Origin: Parundibacterium terreum
GTDB taxonomy: Bacteria > Pseudomonadota > Gammaproteobacteria > Burkholderiales > Burkholderiaceae_D
Assembly (NCBI RefSeq): GCF_014636315.1
Contig: NZ_BMED01000007.1
Location: 207,219-271,218 of the forward strand
Direction: 5' to 3'
Length of the DNA: 64,000 bases
Part shown: piece after piece, positions 17,159-26,125 of the stretch
Numbering within the stretch: the stretch's first letter is position 1
Layout of the letters: the number at the start of each line of letters is the position of its first letter
Made by a program: the position numbers and the translations under genes
Notes under the pieces: model-generated
The model's input: the letters and a program-made list of their open reading frames with translations, nothing else
Told to the model about the DNA's origin: nothing
Databases searched by the model: none

Positions 17159-17641
17159 ATGCCATCAAAAGATGATGTTTTGATACTGGATGAATTGGAC
17201 AGGCGCATCTTGCAGCAACTGCAGCAAGATGCGTCGCTGACCAATCATGAGCTGGCTGCCCGCGTGCATGCGTCGCCGCCTACCTGCCTGCGCCGCGTCA
17301 AGCGCCTGGTGGATGAAAAGGTGATTGCCCGGCAAGTGGCCATCTTGTCGCCGGAAAAGGTGGGCGCCAGCCTGACGGCCATCGTGGAAATTACGCTGGA
17401 CCACCAGGCGACCGAGAAACAACTGGAGTTTGAGGCGCTGGTTGCCGGCGAAAGCGCGGTGCAGCAGTGCTATCGCGTGTCGCCCGGGCCGGATTTTGTG
17501 CTGGTGATCCTGGTGGCGGATATGGCTGCTTATCATGCACTGGCACACAGGCTGTTTGCGACGCAATCCAATGTGCGCAATGTGCGCAGTTTCTTTTCCA
17601 TCCTGCGCAGCAAGTTCGAGACGCGCGTGCCGGTGGAATAG
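17159..17641 (+). CDS. Lrp/AsnC family transcriptional regulator
   Basis: 160 residues, standard Lrp length. The N-terminal helix-turn-helix (about 8-60) begins ILDELDRRILQQLQQDASLTNHELAARV and has SPPTCLRRVKRL; the C-terminal RAM ligand-binding domain (about 70-150) has the beta-alpha pattern with YRVSPGPDFVLVILVADM. It is divergent from glmS across an AT-rich 179-base gap and ends 12 bases from the convergent Crp-type gene. The target genes are unknown. The ribosome binding site is weak. Confidence 0.93.
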   Translation: MPSKDDVLILDELDRRILQQLQQDASLTNHELAARVHASPPTCLRRVKRLVDEKVIARQVAILSPEKVGASLTAIVEITLDHQATEKQLEFEALVAGESAVQQCYRVSPGPDFVLVILVADMAAYHALAHRLFATQSNVRNVRSFFSILRSKFETRVPVE

Positions 17642-17653
17642 CCTGCCCTGGGA

Positions 17654-18346
17654 TCAGGCGTATTCGCTGAGCGTCTTCAGCTTGCTTTCGGACACTACCT
17701 CTATATATGCATAGCCCAGGTGTATGGCCTGCTGCTCCACCAGCAGCTTCAGTTCCTTGGACAAAGTCTGGCGGGTAATGCCCAGCATCATGGCCAGCGA
17801 CTCCTGCGATACTGGCAGCCGTGGCCGCAACTGGGTGGACATGGTGGCGTCTCCCCTGGCCAGCAGCAACAGCCGGCGAGCGATACGGGCGCGGGTGGAG
17901 CGCAAGGTGGCGTCTTCCACAATGCCGTATAGCAGGCGTATGCGGGCCGCCATCATTTTGGCTATCGCCTGCGCGAACACATTGCTCTTCATCAGCGTAT
18001 CAAATACCTGCCTGGGCAAGACCAGGATTTCCGCCTCACCCATCGCCGTTGCATCATGCGTGCGCGGCTGATCGTCGATCAGCGAAATCTCGCCGAACCA
18101 GGTGCCGGTTTCCAGCACAACCAGTATGGCTTCCTTGCCGTCTGCACTGAGGGTGGACATCTTCATTGTGCCGGTGGCAACGGCGTACAAGTTACCGGGA
18201 GGATCGCCCTGGCGGAACAGCATTTCGCCGGGGCGCAGGCGCACCAGCTCGGAAGCCGCCAGCATGATTTTGCGCTCGCGCAAGGGCAGGGAGCCAAACC
18301 AGGGGTTGGCCGAGAGTCTTTGTAACAGGTCCTGGCTCGAACTCAT
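17654..18346 (-). CDS. Crp/Fnr family transcriptional regulator
   Basis: 230 residues. The N-terminal cyclic-nucleotide-binding-like beta-roll (about 25-130) has GEMLFRQGDPPGNLYAV and TWFGEISLIDDQPRTHDA, where GEISL and the PRTHDA position correspond to the cyclic-nucleotide phosphate cassette with an Arg. The C-terminal HTH (about 165-220) has VSQESLAMMLGITRQTLSKEL. No N-terminal cysteine cluster like Fnr is present, so it is not an oxygen-sensing FNR. It is divergent from the HD-domain gene across 139 bases, so it may regulate that gene and itself. Confidence 0.92.
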   Translation of the reverse strand: MSSSQDLLQRLSANPWFGSLPLRERKIMLAASELVRLRPGEMLFRQGDPPGNLYAVATGTMKMSTLSADGKEAILVVLETGTWFGEISLIDDQPRTHDATAMGEAEILVLPRQVFDTLMKSNVFAQAIAKMMAARIRLLYGIVEDATLRSTRARIARRLLLLARGDATMSTQLRPRLPVSQESLAMMLGITRQTLSKELKLLVEQQAIHLGYAYIEVVSESKLKTLSEYA

Positions 18347-18387
18347 ATACTCATATCTCTGGGCTTAATTGAGCAACTGTAAAAAAT

Positions 18388-18417
18388 TTGACAGTTAAGA
18401 GTGTAGCCTAGTTGTAA
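18388..18417 (+). promoter_or_regulatory. Possible sigma-70 promoter of the HD-domain gene
   Basis: A perfect -35 TTGACA at 18388-18393, then TTGTAA at 18412-18417 as an imperfect -10 after an 18-base spacer. It lies between the divergent Crp-type and HD-domain genes. Confidence 0.4.
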
Positions 18418-18485
18418 GGTAGCTGTACAAATAGAGCAAAAATGCCAAGCGCACACCCAACCAATGAGTATTGAGGAGAGACAAT

Positions 18486-19064
18486 ATGAATGCACGCGCC
18501 AATTTCGTCCGCATGCAGGACAGCACGCAACAGGACTGGCAACTGATAGGTTCCGAATTCATGCAGTTCAGCAAAGGACTGCCTGAGCGCATCATCAAGC
18601 ATCTGCAAATCCTGGAAGGCGACTACGGCGGCTTTCCCATAGACCGTTACACCCACTCGCTGCAAACCGCGACACGCGCACTGAAAGACGGCCGCGATGA
18701 CGAGTATGTCGTCTGTGCCTTGCTGCACGATATAGGCGACACGCTGGGTTCCTTCAACCATCCCGATATTGCCGCCGCCATCCTGAAACCTTTCGTCAGT
18801 GAAGAAAACCTGTGGATGGTGCAGAATCATGGCATCTTTCAGGGTTATTACTTCTTCCACCATATAGGGCTGGACAAGAATATGCGCGACCAGTTCAAGG
18901 ACCATCCGCACTTTACGCGCACGGCGGAATTCTGCGAACTGTATGACAACCCGGCCTTTGATGCCAAGGCAGAGACCTTGCCGATGAGCGAGTTTGAGCC
19001 TATGGTGCGCAAGCTGTTTGCCAGCCCGCGCAATTCCATCTATAAGAAGGCATTGAGCGAATAA
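18486..19064 (+). CDS. HD domain phosphohydrolase
   Basis: A 192-residue HD-superfamily protein. The ATG at 18486 follows GAGGAGAG; a TTG 15 bases earlier lies within that site and is rejected. Metal-binding motif: His in TH(S)LQTA, HD in CALLHDIGD, and a later His/Asp set (ENLWMVQNHG...FHH). This is the compact form that acts on inositol-phosphonate-like or phosphonate intermediates (PhnZ-like) as well as nucleotides. The following gene, a class II aldolase family member, lies 67 bases downstream, suggesting one transcript. The substrate is not known. Confidence 0.85.
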   Translation: MNARANFVRMQDSTQQDWQLIGSEFMQFSKGLPERIIKHLQILEGDYGGFPIDRYTHSLQTATRALKDGRDDEYVVCALLHDIGDTLGSFNHPDIAAAILKPFVSEENLWMVQNHGIFQGYYFFHHIGLDKNMRDQFKDHPHFTRTAEFCELYDNPAFDAKAETLPMSEFEPMVRKLFASPRNSIYKKALSE

Positions 19065-19131
19065 GACCGCACTCGGGCCGTCAGAGCCCATCAATGTCTA
19101 TCCAAGCAAAAAAAAATTTTAGGAGACAAAT

Positions 19132-19887
19132 ATGAATATCCCATCATTGAAAGAAGTCGTCAGTGCCGAAGAGTGGCAATTGCGGGTGGACCTCGCTGCC
19201 TGCTACCGGCTGGTGGCCGCCTACGGTTGGAGCGATCTGGTGTTCACGCACATCAGTGCGCGCATTCCTGGGCCGGAACACCATTTCCTGATCAATCCAT
19301 ACGGCCTGATGTTTGACGAGATCACCGCCTCATCGCTGGTCAAGGTAGATCAGCAGTGCAACAAGGTGATCGACTCGGAATTTCCGGTTAACCCTGCCGG
19401 CTTTGTGATCCATAGTGCCGTGCATGAAGCCCGTGACGACGTGCAGTGCGTACTGCACACGCATACCCGCGCCGGCGTTGCGGTCAGCGCGCAGAAATGC
19501 GGCATCCTGCCTATCTCTCAGCAATCCACCTTTGTGCTGGCATCGCTGGCGTATCACGAATATGAAGGCGTGGCCTTCCGCGATGAAGAAAAACCGCGCC
19601 TGCAGGCTGACATGGGCCGTGCCAATTTCCTGATGCTGCGCAATCATGGCTTGCTGGTGGCCGGTAAATCCATCGCCGATGCCTTCCTGTCCATGTACAC
19701 CTTCGAAGCGACTTGCCAGATACAGTTGTCGGCGCAGGCCGGCGGTGAGCTGACGCAGGTCAATCCTATGATCGTCAAGGGCGTATCGGAAGCGATGCGG
19801 GTGCAGACTGGCGGCTTGGGCGGCGCTTTCGTCTGGCCTTCTCTGATACGCAAGCTGGACCGCATGGATCAGAGCTACAAAACCTGA
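19132..19887 (+). CDS. Class II aldolase/adducin family protein
   Basis: 251 residues. The zinc-binding histidines appear in LHTHTRAG and in RNHGLLVAG, with the catalytic-region FTHISARIPG and YHEYEGVAF segments between. Family members are zinc aldolases (L-fuculose-phosphate aldolase) or decarboxylases, but many cytosolic bacterial relatives lack a known substrate. An AGGAGA site lies seven bases before the ATG. It is likely co-transcribed with the HD-domain gene and ends at a terminator. Confidence 0.9.
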   Translation: MNIPSLKEVVSAEEWQLRVDLAACYRLVAAYGWSDLVFTHISARIPGPEHHFLINPYGLMFDEITASSLVKVDQQCNKVIDSEFPVNPAGFVIHSAVHEARDDVQCVLHTHTRAGVAVSAQKCGILPISQQSTFVLASLAYHEYEGVAFRDEEKPRLQADMGRANFLMLRNHGLLVAGKSIADAFLSMYTFEATCQIQLSAQAGGELTQVNPMIVKGVSEAMRVQTGGLGGAFVWPSLIRKLDRMDQSYKT

Positions 19888-19912
19888 TCCGGTTCCACGC
19901 ACTATCTTGCAG

Positions 19913-19941
19913 GCCCCGGCATTATCCGGGGCTTTGTTTAT
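19913..19941 (+). terminator. Rho-independent terminator after the aldolase-like gene
   Basis: Stem GCCCCGG/CCGGGGC around CATTAT, followed by TTTGTTTAT. Confidence 0.88.
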
Positions 19942-19990
19942 CTGATGCGGACTCTGAAAACGAGTCTCAAGTTTTGGCCAGGAGATTACT

Positions 19991-20836
19991 ATGTCTTATG
20001 CAGGTAAAGTTGTTTGGGTAACTGGGGCTTCATCCGGAATAGGGGAGGCACTAGTTAGTTCCTTGTTGCAGGCTGGTGCGCAAGTCATCTTGTCCGGCCG
20101 CCGGCTTGCGGAGCTGGAGCGGGTTGCAGCAAGCGCAGCGGACCGTACATTGATCCTGGCTTTCGAGACGACCGATTATGATGCACTGCCACAGGTAGTG
20201 GAAAAAGCCTGGGCCTGGAAAGGCAGGATCGATATCCTGATCAACAATGCCGGCATCAGCCAGCGCAGCCTGGCGCTGGATACGCACCTGGATGTCTATC
20301 GCCAACTGATCGAGGTCGATTACCTGGCGCCGCTGGCGCTGACACAACTGATCGTACCGCGCATGGTAGAAAAACGCTCCGGGCACGTGGCGGTGATCAG
20401 CTCTGTAGCTGGCAAGGTGGGAACACCGTTGCGCACCGGTTATTGCGGCGCCAAGCATGCGGTGGTCGGCTATTTTGACGGCCTGCGCGCAGAAGTGGAA
20501 GAAGCCTACGGCATCAAGGTCAGTGTGATCTTGCCGGGGTCCGTGCAAACCTCCATCGCCGTGAACGCACTGGTGGGTGACGGTTCGTCGCGGGGACGCT
20601 CCGACGCCAATATCGATAACGGCATGCCGGTCGCGGCTGCGGCAAAGATCATCCTGGATGGCATGGCAGCAGGCAAGCGCGAGATCCCGGTAGCAGAAGG
20701 CAAGGAACTTGCCGCGCTGAATTTCCGTACCCAGGACCCGGAGCGCCTGTTCGACATGCTGGCCAAGGAAGGTGCGCGTCTGGCAGGGTTGCGTGATGAA
20801 GGAAAATCCATCGATCCTAGCGATATCCGTTCATAG
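19991..20836 (+). CDS. Short-chain dehydrogenase/reductase (DltE/YqjQ-like)
   Basis: 281 residues, a little longer than minimal SDRs, like membrane-lipid-associated SDRs. It has TGASSGIG (11-18), NNAGIS, VISSVAG, Y-x-x-x-K (YCGAKHA) and a C-terminal extension after residue 230 with basic residues. It is followed 65 bases downstream by another SDR with the same layout, so the two form a pair, possibly sequential or heteromeric. A GGAGA site precedes the ATG. The substrate is unknown. Confidence 0.9.
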   Translation: MSYAGKVVWVTGASSGIGEALVSSLLQAGAQVILSGRRLAELERVAASAADRTLILAFETTDYDALPQVVEKAWAWKGRIDILINNAGISQRSLALDTHLDVYRQLIEVDYLAPLALTQLIVPRMVEKRSGHVAVISSVAGKVGTPLRTGYCGAKHAVVGYFDGLRAEVEEAYGIKVSVILPGSVQTSIAVNALVGDGSSRGRSDANIDNGMPVAAAAKIILDGMAAGKREIPVAEGKELAALNFRTQDPERLFDMLAKEGARLAGLRDEGKSIDPSDIRS

Positions 20837-20901
20837 CCTTGCTCGCGAAAGTATCTTTTAGAAATCAGTTCCAAATATCTCGACATAAGAAAGAAAAAAT
20901 A

Positions 20902-21708
20902 ATGAGAGTAGTGATTATCACCGGCAGCTCCGATGGCATAGGCGCGGAAATGGCGCGCCAGATGGCAAAGGCGGAAGGCAGCAAGCTGGCCCTGGTGCTG
21001 GCAGCGCGCAGTGAAGAACAGCTCAGGCAGGTCGCCGACGAGTGCGCCAAATTCGGCACGCAAACACTGGTCGTAAAGACCGACGTCTCGGTGCAGGCAC
21101 AATGCAAACACCTGATTGCGGCAACGGTAGACAAATTCGGGCGCATCGATGCGCTGGTGAATAACGCTGGCCGTTCGGCGCACGCCTTGTTTGAGGATGT
21201 GCTGGATCTGGCCTGGTATGAAGAGCTGATGCGCATCAATCTGTGGGGCAGCGTCTGGTGTACCCATGCTGCACTGCCTTACCTGAAGCAATCCCGCGGC
21301 AGTATCGTGGCGGTGTCTTCGCTGGCGGGCCTGATCGGCGTGCCGGGGCGTACTGCCTACAATGCGACCAAGTTTGCGATGGCCGGATTTTTTGAAGGCT
21401 TGCGCGCGGAACTGAAGGTGGCCGGCGTCAGTGTGACGACGGCCTATCCAGGTGTGGTTGCAACGCAGATACGCTACAAGGGCTACAACGCTGCCGGTAC
21501 CGCTCTGGGCAGTAGCAGCCTGAAAGAAGATGATGCAATGTCGGTAGAGGAGTGTGCCGGCCTGATCGTGGACGGCATGAACCGGCGCAAGCGCGAAGTG
21601 GTGATGTCATTCAAGGGTAAGCTGGGCCGTTTCATGAAGTTGATCGCTCCCGGCCTGGTGGAGAACATGGCACTGGCAGCGCTGAAAGATGATGTAAAAC
21701 CACACTGA
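20902..21708 (+). CDS. Short-chain dehydrogenase/reductase
   Basis: 268 residues from ATG 20902, where the N-terminal strand MRVVIITGSSDGIG begins; an upstream ATG at 20839 would add 21 residues without fold support. It has NNAGRSAHALF, AVSSLAG and the YNATKFA motif. The C-terminal part (about 195-265) has RKREVVMSFKGKLGRFMKLIAPGLVENMA, a basic amphipathic stretch seen in membrane-associated SDRs such as 3-ketosphinganine reductase-like proteins. It forms a likely operon with the SDR before it. Confidence 0.88.
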   Translation: MRVVIITGSSDGIGAEMARQMAKAEGSKLALVLAARSEEQLRQVADECAKFGTQTLVVKTDVSVQAQCKHLIAATVDKFGRIDALVNNAGRSAHALFEDVLDLAWYEELMRINLWGSVWCTHAALPYLKQSRGSIVAVSSLAGLIGVPGRTAYNATKFAMAGFFEGLRAELKVAGVSVTTAYPGVVATQIRYKGYNAAGTALGSSSLKEDDAMSVEECAGLIVDGMNRRKREVVMSFKGKLGRFMKLIAPGLVENMALAALKDDVKPH

Positions 21709-21721
21709 TCTTAACTGGCTT

Positions 21722-21752
21722 CCCGCTCGCGCTATATCCTGGAGCGAGCGGG
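21722..21752. terminator. Hairpin after the SDR pair
   Basis: Inverted repeat CCCGCTCGC/GCGAGCGGG without a T-run, between convergent genes. It probably slows or ends transcription; weaker evidence than the other terminators. Confidence 0.45.
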
Positions 21753-21779
21753 CTCTGACTTACGCCGGCAGGCCGTTGC

Positions 21780-22073
21780 CTATGGAAGCTTGCTGAGTAT
21801 CTTGTTCACTTCGTCCCTGTTGTAGGCCTTCAGCGCCGAGAAACGCACATTGCCATTGGCACTCAACGCATAACCGAAGGCGGTAATCGCTGCATCATCT
21901 TCTGCTTCGGTGATAGAAACCATATCGTATTCGCCCATCGTCCAATAGATATGGGTCATCTTGACGCCAAACTTGCCGGATAGTTCTTTGGCCATGTCGG
22001 CGCGCTTTGTTGTGTCCTTCACTGTGCGCATTCCCTGGTCGGTAAATTTTGCGAGAGAAATATAGGTCACCAT
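21780..22073 (-). CDS. GYD domain protein
   Basis: A 97-residue protein of the GYD family: MVTYISLAKFTDQGMRTVKDT at the N-terminus, then the family-defining GEYDMV (here G-E-Y-D), and a final helix. GYD domains are ferredoxin-fold, dimeric and of unknown function. It stands alone on the minus strand, with a weak upstream AGGAG-like site. Confidence 0.88.
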   Translation of the reverse strand: MVTYISLAKFTDQGMRTVKDTTKRADMAKELSGKFGVKMTHIYWTMGEYDMVSITEAEDDAAITAFGYALSANGNVRFSALKAYNRDEVNKILSKLP

Positions 22074-22389
22074 GTTGATACTCCCAAGTTATAGGAGGCC
22101 ATCAGGATTGCGTCACATGGCACCGGCCTCCGTATGCCAGATGAAGATGTTGGGATGCGGTAAAAAGATGAGCGGAAGCGCTCCAGCGAAACAGGACGCC
22201 CGCGAATGAAAAGCTGGAAGGATTGAATCCCGGAGGTTTTTTTGGTTTGAGCAAGGTATTCCATCTGTGGAAGGCCAGGCCGGATTCAGTCGGGTAAATT
22301 ATCTGCTTCAGACTTTTGAAAGGTAGAACATCCTGAGGGAATTGCAAGCACAGACTTTGAATGCAAACGGGCGGCGGGGCGATTGGCGG
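22074..22389. other. Gap upstream of the GYD gene
   Basis: 316 bases with no credible gene. It should carry the promoter of the GYD gene on the minus strand. No operator-like repeat was seen. Confidence 0.5.
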
Positions 22390-22436
22390 AAAAGAAAAAC
22401 CGCGCATCCCCCGGTCAAGGAAAATGCGCGGTTTCT
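22390..22436 (-). terminator. Rho-independent terminator after azlD
   Basis: On the minus strand, AAACCGCGCAT pairs with ATGCGCGGTTT, followed by TTTTCTTTTCC. It lies about 20 bases past the azlD stop. Confidence 0.85.
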
Positions 22437-22452
22437 TCAAACAATCATTGCA

Positions 22453-22779
22453 TTACATCATCCAGAACTGCCACGCAAAAAATACAGACAAGCCGGCAAT
22501 AATGGTCAGCATCTGCTTCTTGCTGAACAAGCAGACAATGATTGCCGCGATGGAAGCAATCAGCTGCGGGTTATGCAGGTTCAACTCCATCCCTTTGTCC
22601 GGCCCATGCGGCGCCAGTATCATAGGAACGATGATTGCCGTCAGCACAGTGACGGGAACGAAGCTCAGGGCCAGGTTCAGCAAGGGCGGAAAACTGATGC
22701 GGTCACCCAGGATAAACATGATGGCCTTGACGAAGACCGTCACCACGGCCATGCCCAATATCATCACGGTATAGTTCAT
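22453..22779 (-). CDS. azlD: AzlD family branched-chain amino acid exporter, small subunit
   Basis: A 108-residue membrane protein with four hydrophobic segments. Its ATG overlaps the azlC stop in an ATGA junction, showing translational coupling. AzlD family features: N-terminal MNYTVMILGMAVVTVFVKAIMFILGD and the following FPPLLNLALSFVPVTVLTAIIVPMI. With AzlC it forms an inner-membrane exporter of the LIV-E class, which exports branched-chain amino acids or analogues. Confidence 0.92.
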   Translation of the reverse strand: MNYTVMILGMAVVTVFVKAIMFILGDRISFPPLLNLALSFVPVTVLTAIIVPMILAPHGPDKGMELNLHNPQLIASIAAIIVCLFSKKQMLTIIAGLSVFFAWQFWMM

Positions 22780-23531
22780 GCCTGCACCTGCTGGGTAGTA
22801 TCTTTTGCCTTGCTGGCGCGCGTCAGCGCTATACCCACAATCACGCCGATGAGTACCGCCGACAGCAAGCCCAGCTTGTATGGCAGTCCTTGCAGCAGGT
22901 AGGCAAACGTGCCTGCTGCCAGCGCTGCGCCGAATTGAGGCAGGCGGTTCAGTTGCGGCACGATGATGGCGAGGAAGGTGGCGACCATTGCAAAATCCAG
23001 GCCCAGGGTTTGCAGTTGCGGGAAGATCGCGCCAAACAGCAGGCCGACCAGGGTCCACAATTGCCAGTTGCCATACATGGCCAGGCCTGAGCCGAGAAAA
23101 TACCAGTGCCCATTGGGCGGATTACGGTGCCGCTGGTAATAGCCTGCCATCACCGCAAAGGTTTCATCGGTCAACAGGAAGCCCAGCAGCCAGCGCCAGC
23201 GCGCAGGCAGGTGCGCCACATGCGGCAGCAAGGTCGCGGCATACAGCATATGCCGCATATTAACGATCAACGTGGTAAACCAGATCACCAGCATGCCGGT
23301 ATGTGCGGCCACCAGTCCGGTGGCGATGAACTGGCTGGAGCCGGCATAAACGCTGAGCGACATCAGTTGCCCATGCCAGGGCGCCATCGGGCTGGCCGCG
23401 ACCAGGGTGCCGAAAATGATGCCGAAAGGCGCTGCGCCTATCAGCATAGGCAGTGTGTCGCGTGCACCGGCGGCGAAGCTGGCCAGCGGCGCCTTGTTTG
23501 TTTCTGTATTGATTGGACTGTCTGCAGTCAT
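22776..23531 (-). CDS. azlC: AzlC family branched-chain amino acid exporter, large subunit
   Basis: A 251-residue polytopic inner-membrane protein. The ATG at 23531 is chosen because AAGGAGG (23538-23544) sits six bases before it; the ATG at 23537 would directly abut that site. Conserved AzlC stretch: PMLIGAAPFGIIFGTLV, then SLSVYAGSSQFIATGLV and NMRHMLYAATLLPHV, the family signatures. AzlCD exporters remove excess branched-chain amino acids. No Lrp-type regulator is adjacent. Confidence 0.95.
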   Translation of the reverse strand: MTADSPINTETNKAPLASFAAGARDTLPMLIGAAPFGIIFGTLVAASPMAPWHGQLMSLSVYAGSSQFIATGLVAAHTGMLVIWFTTLIVNMRHMLYAATLLPHVAHLPARWRWLLGFLLTDETFAVMAGYYQRHRNPPNGHWYFLGSGLAMYGNWQLWTLVGLLFGAIFPQLQTLGLDFAMVATFLAIIVPQLNRLPQFGAALAAGTFAYLLQGLPYKLGLLSAVLIGVIVGIALTRASKAKDTTQQVQA

Positions 23532-23635
23532 TACCATCCTCCTTCAGGCTTGGATGGTAACGTTTATCCAGTGTTTTTGCTTGTACCAGATTGCTGCCGC
23601 CTGGCTATAAATGTAGAAAATGCAAATCGGAAAAA

Positions 23636-24379
23636 TCAGGCAATCGCATTTCTTCTCAGATAGCCGCGCCCGCTGCGTGCTTCGGTTTTTGCGATCAGGC
23701 GTTGCTTCGCGACAGCATCCTCGGGAGGCGACCAGGTAGTATGCTCGCGTTTTTTGGGATCATAGAAACCGATATAGCCGCCCGGTTTCACGCCGAAAGA
23801 CGCCAGTCCTTTGCGGTCTGCATCCAGCCGGCCCAGGAAATCGTTGCGGGCCCCGGCTTGCTCGCCTGGCGTGAAATACGAGGGCAGTACGAAATTGGAT
23901 ACTTCTATGCCGTCTATCTTGTAGCTTTCACTTTGCACGGCATCGCACATTTCAAACCAGTGGAAGACTTCATGTTCCGGGTTGTCCGGATGCGGCCCCT
24001 GTACCAGCAGATTGGATTGCGCATCGGCGATCAGCTCCATGGTCTCGTGCGACAGCGTGACCGTCCAGCTTTCTCCCAGTTTCTTGCACAGGTCCAGGAA
24101 GATAAAGCCATACGGAATGCCGCGGTTGTTCTTGTCATGATAGCCGAGTGCGTCCTTGATGTTGGTCTTGTCGTTCAGGTACAGCACCGCATCGCCGCGC
24201 ATGCCGGACAGGGATTTGATATCGGCCCGCTTGCCTATCATGCCTTCCAGCCTCAAGTTGGCGCCGAACGACCAGTAGGGTTCAAAATCTTCCTTGACCT
24301 GCCGGTTGATGGCGCGAATCACGCATTGCACCTCTTCGTCGCTGAGGCTGGTGGAGTGGTTTATCAGGGAAATGATCAT
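23636..24379 (-). CDS. Metalloprotease-like protein of unknown function
   Basis: 247 residues from ATG 24379, which has an AGAGG site; a longer frame from 24451 adds 24 unlikely residues. It has LSHETMELIAD, similar to a metal-binding helix with His-Glu, and downstream EMCDAVQSESYKIDGIEVSNFVLPSYF. In a family I remember as SHExxEMxxDP...EVCDPV, the His-Glu helix and the later EVCDP are conserved. No signal peptide or membrane helix. The catalytic status is uncertain because the motif is HExxE rather than HExxH. Confidence 0.6.
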   Translation of the reverse strand: MIISLINHSTSLSDEEVQCVIRAINRQVKEDFEPYWSFGANLRLEGMIGKRADIKSLSGMRGDAVLYLNDKTNIKDALGYHDKNNRGIPYGFIFLDLCKKLGESWTVTLSHETMELIADAQSNLLVQGPHPDNPEHEVFHWFEMCDAVQSESYKIDGIEVSNFVLPSYFTPGEQAGARNDFLGRLDADRKGLASFGVKPGGYIGFYDPKKREHTTWSPPEDAVAKQRLIAKTEARSGRGYLRRNAIA

Positions 24380-24606
24380 GATCGCTGCCTCTTTGTCTGT
24401 TAGTGTCTTGACTGTGGGTGAGGGCGCTGTGTTTCCGGGCCGGTGCTGCATTGCCGGGTAACAGTACGAAGCGTACGAACGCTCTGGATCAATCTAGTTG
24501 TTCGCTGCACTTTATGCAAGTGCAGGCTGGGTAATCTAATGCCTGGGAAAGGGTTGCCGCTGCAGGTGCGGTATTTGCACTACAGCGGCTTGGAGGCTGT
24601 GGCTAT

Positions 24607-25977
24607 TTACTTCTTTACCTTCACCGGGCGCTGCCAGTTCTCTATGGTAATTTGCTTGGCGCGGGACACGGTCAGCTTTCCTTCCGGCGCATCCTTGGTC
24701 AGCGTGGTGCCTGCTCCCAAAGTTGCACCCTTGCCGACCCGCACCGGCGCCACCAGTTGCGAATCGCTGCCGATAAAGGCGTCGTCTTCAATGATGGTGC
24801 GGAACTTGTTGGCGCCGTCATAGTTGCAGGTAATCGTGCCTGCGCCTATGTTGACACGGGAACCTATCGTGGCGTCGCCGATGTAGGCCAGGTGGTTGGC
24901 CTTGCTGTGTGCGGCAATCTGGCTGTTTTTGACCTCGACAAAATTACCTATATGCACATCTTCCGCCAGGGTAGTGCCTGGGCGCAGCCTTGCATACGGG
25001 CCGATTTGCGATGCCGCGCCGACGCTGGCTTCTTCTATATGGCAGAAAGGCTTGATCACCGCGCCGGCGGCGATGTGTGCATTGCTGAGCACGCAGTTGG
25101 CGCCTATGCGCACGCCGTCTTCCAGCGTGACCTTGCCTTCAAACACGCAGCCTACGTCGATGGTAACGTCGCGGCCGCACACCAGGCTACCGCGCACGTC
25201 GATGCGGGCCGGGTCCATCAGCGTAACACCTTGTTCCAGCAGGGCCTTGGCGATGTTGGACTGATGCACGCGTTCCAGTTCCGCCAGTTGCACCTTGCTG
25301 TTGACACCCAGGGTTTCCCAGATCGCATCCGGTTGTGCCGAGACCACAGGCACGCCGTCCGCCACCGCGCGGGCGACGATGTCGGTCAGATAGTATTCGC
25401 CCTGCGCATTATTGTTCGATAGCGTGGACAGCCATTGCTTCAGTTTGGCGGTAGGTGCGATCAGGATGCCGGTGTTGATTTCGGTAATGGCGCGCTCTGC
25501 TTCGCTGGCATCTTTCTGTTCGACGATGCGCACGATCTTGCCGTTCTCCCTGACCATGCGGCCCAGGCCGGTAGGGTCGGACATTTCAGCGGTCAGTATC
25601 GCCAGTTTGTCGGTACCTGCGGCGGCAATCAGCCTTTGCAGGCTGGCTGCGGTAGTCAATGGTACATCGCCATACAGCACCAGCGTAGGCACCGCATCAT
25701 CCAGCACCGGGCCGGCTTGCGCTACCGCGTGGCCGGTGCCCAGTTGCGGCTCCTGTTTTGCAAAACGCAGGTCGTCTGCCGCAATAGCGGTTGGTACCTG
25801 TTCGCCGCCATGCCCGTAAATGACGCAGATATTCGAGGCCTGGCCGCTAGTGCTTAGGCTGCGTGCGGTATCGACCACATGCGACAGCAGCGGTTTTCCG
25901 GCCAGGGGATGCAATACTTTCGGCAAGGCGGATTGCATGCGTTTGCCCATGCCGGCTGCAAGGATGACGACGTTCAT
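24607..25977 (-). CDS. glmU: Bifunctional UDP-N-acetylglucosamine diphosphorylase/glucosamine-1-phosphate N-acetyltransferase
   Basis: 456 residues, exactly the family length. The N-terminal uridylyltransferase domain starts MNVVILAAGMGKRMQSALPKVLHP (Rossmann, GxGxRMxSxLPK) and has YGDVPL. The C-terminal half is a left-handed beta-helix of hexapeptide repeats with GAGTITCNYDGANK and the acetyl-CoA region. It makes UDP-GlcNAc from GlcN-1-P, UTP and acetyl-CoA in two steps, feeding peptidoglycan and LPS. A sigma/anti-sigma operon ends upstream at 26126. Confidence 0.98.
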   Translation of the reverse strand: MNVVILAAGMGKRMQSALPKVLHPLAGKPLLSHVVDTARSLSTSGQASNICVIYGHGGEQVPTAIAADDLRFAKQEPQLGTGHAVAQAGPVLDDAVPTLVLYGDVPLTTAASLQRLIAAAGTDKLAILTAEMSDPTGLGRMVRENGKIVRIVEQKDASEAERAITEINTGILIAPTAKLKQWLSTLSNNNAQGEYYLTDIVARAVADGVPVVSAQPDAIWETLGVNSKVQLAELERVHQSNIAKALLEQGVTLMDPARIDVRGSLVCGRDVTIDVGCVFEGKVTLEDGVRIGANCVLSNAHIAAGAVIKPFCHIEEASVGAASQIGPYARLRPGTTLAEDVHIGNFVEVKNSQIAAHSKANHLAYIGDATIGSRVNIGAGTITCNYDGANKFRTIIEDDAFIGSDSQLVAPVRVGKGATLGAGTTLTKDAPEGKLTVSRAKQITIENWQRPVKVKK

Positions 25978-26059
25978 TGTGGTTCCAGGGTGAGCTTCGA
26001 TGCCGAAATTTTAACATGCGCGGTTTGTGCCGGGCAGCCTGTTCTGGCGGGAGTCCAAC

Positions 26060-26089
26060 AAAAAAACGGGGCACATCATGTGCCCCGTT
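26060..26089 (-). terminator. Rho-independent terminator of the sigma/anti-sigma operon
   Basis: On the minus strand, ACGGGGCACA pairs with TGTGCCCCGT, followed by seven T. It lies about 37 bases past the anti-sigma stop. Confidence 0.92.
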
Positions 26090-26125
26090 CGAGGTGTTTG
26101 CCCATCAGGCAATGAAACTCTGAGA

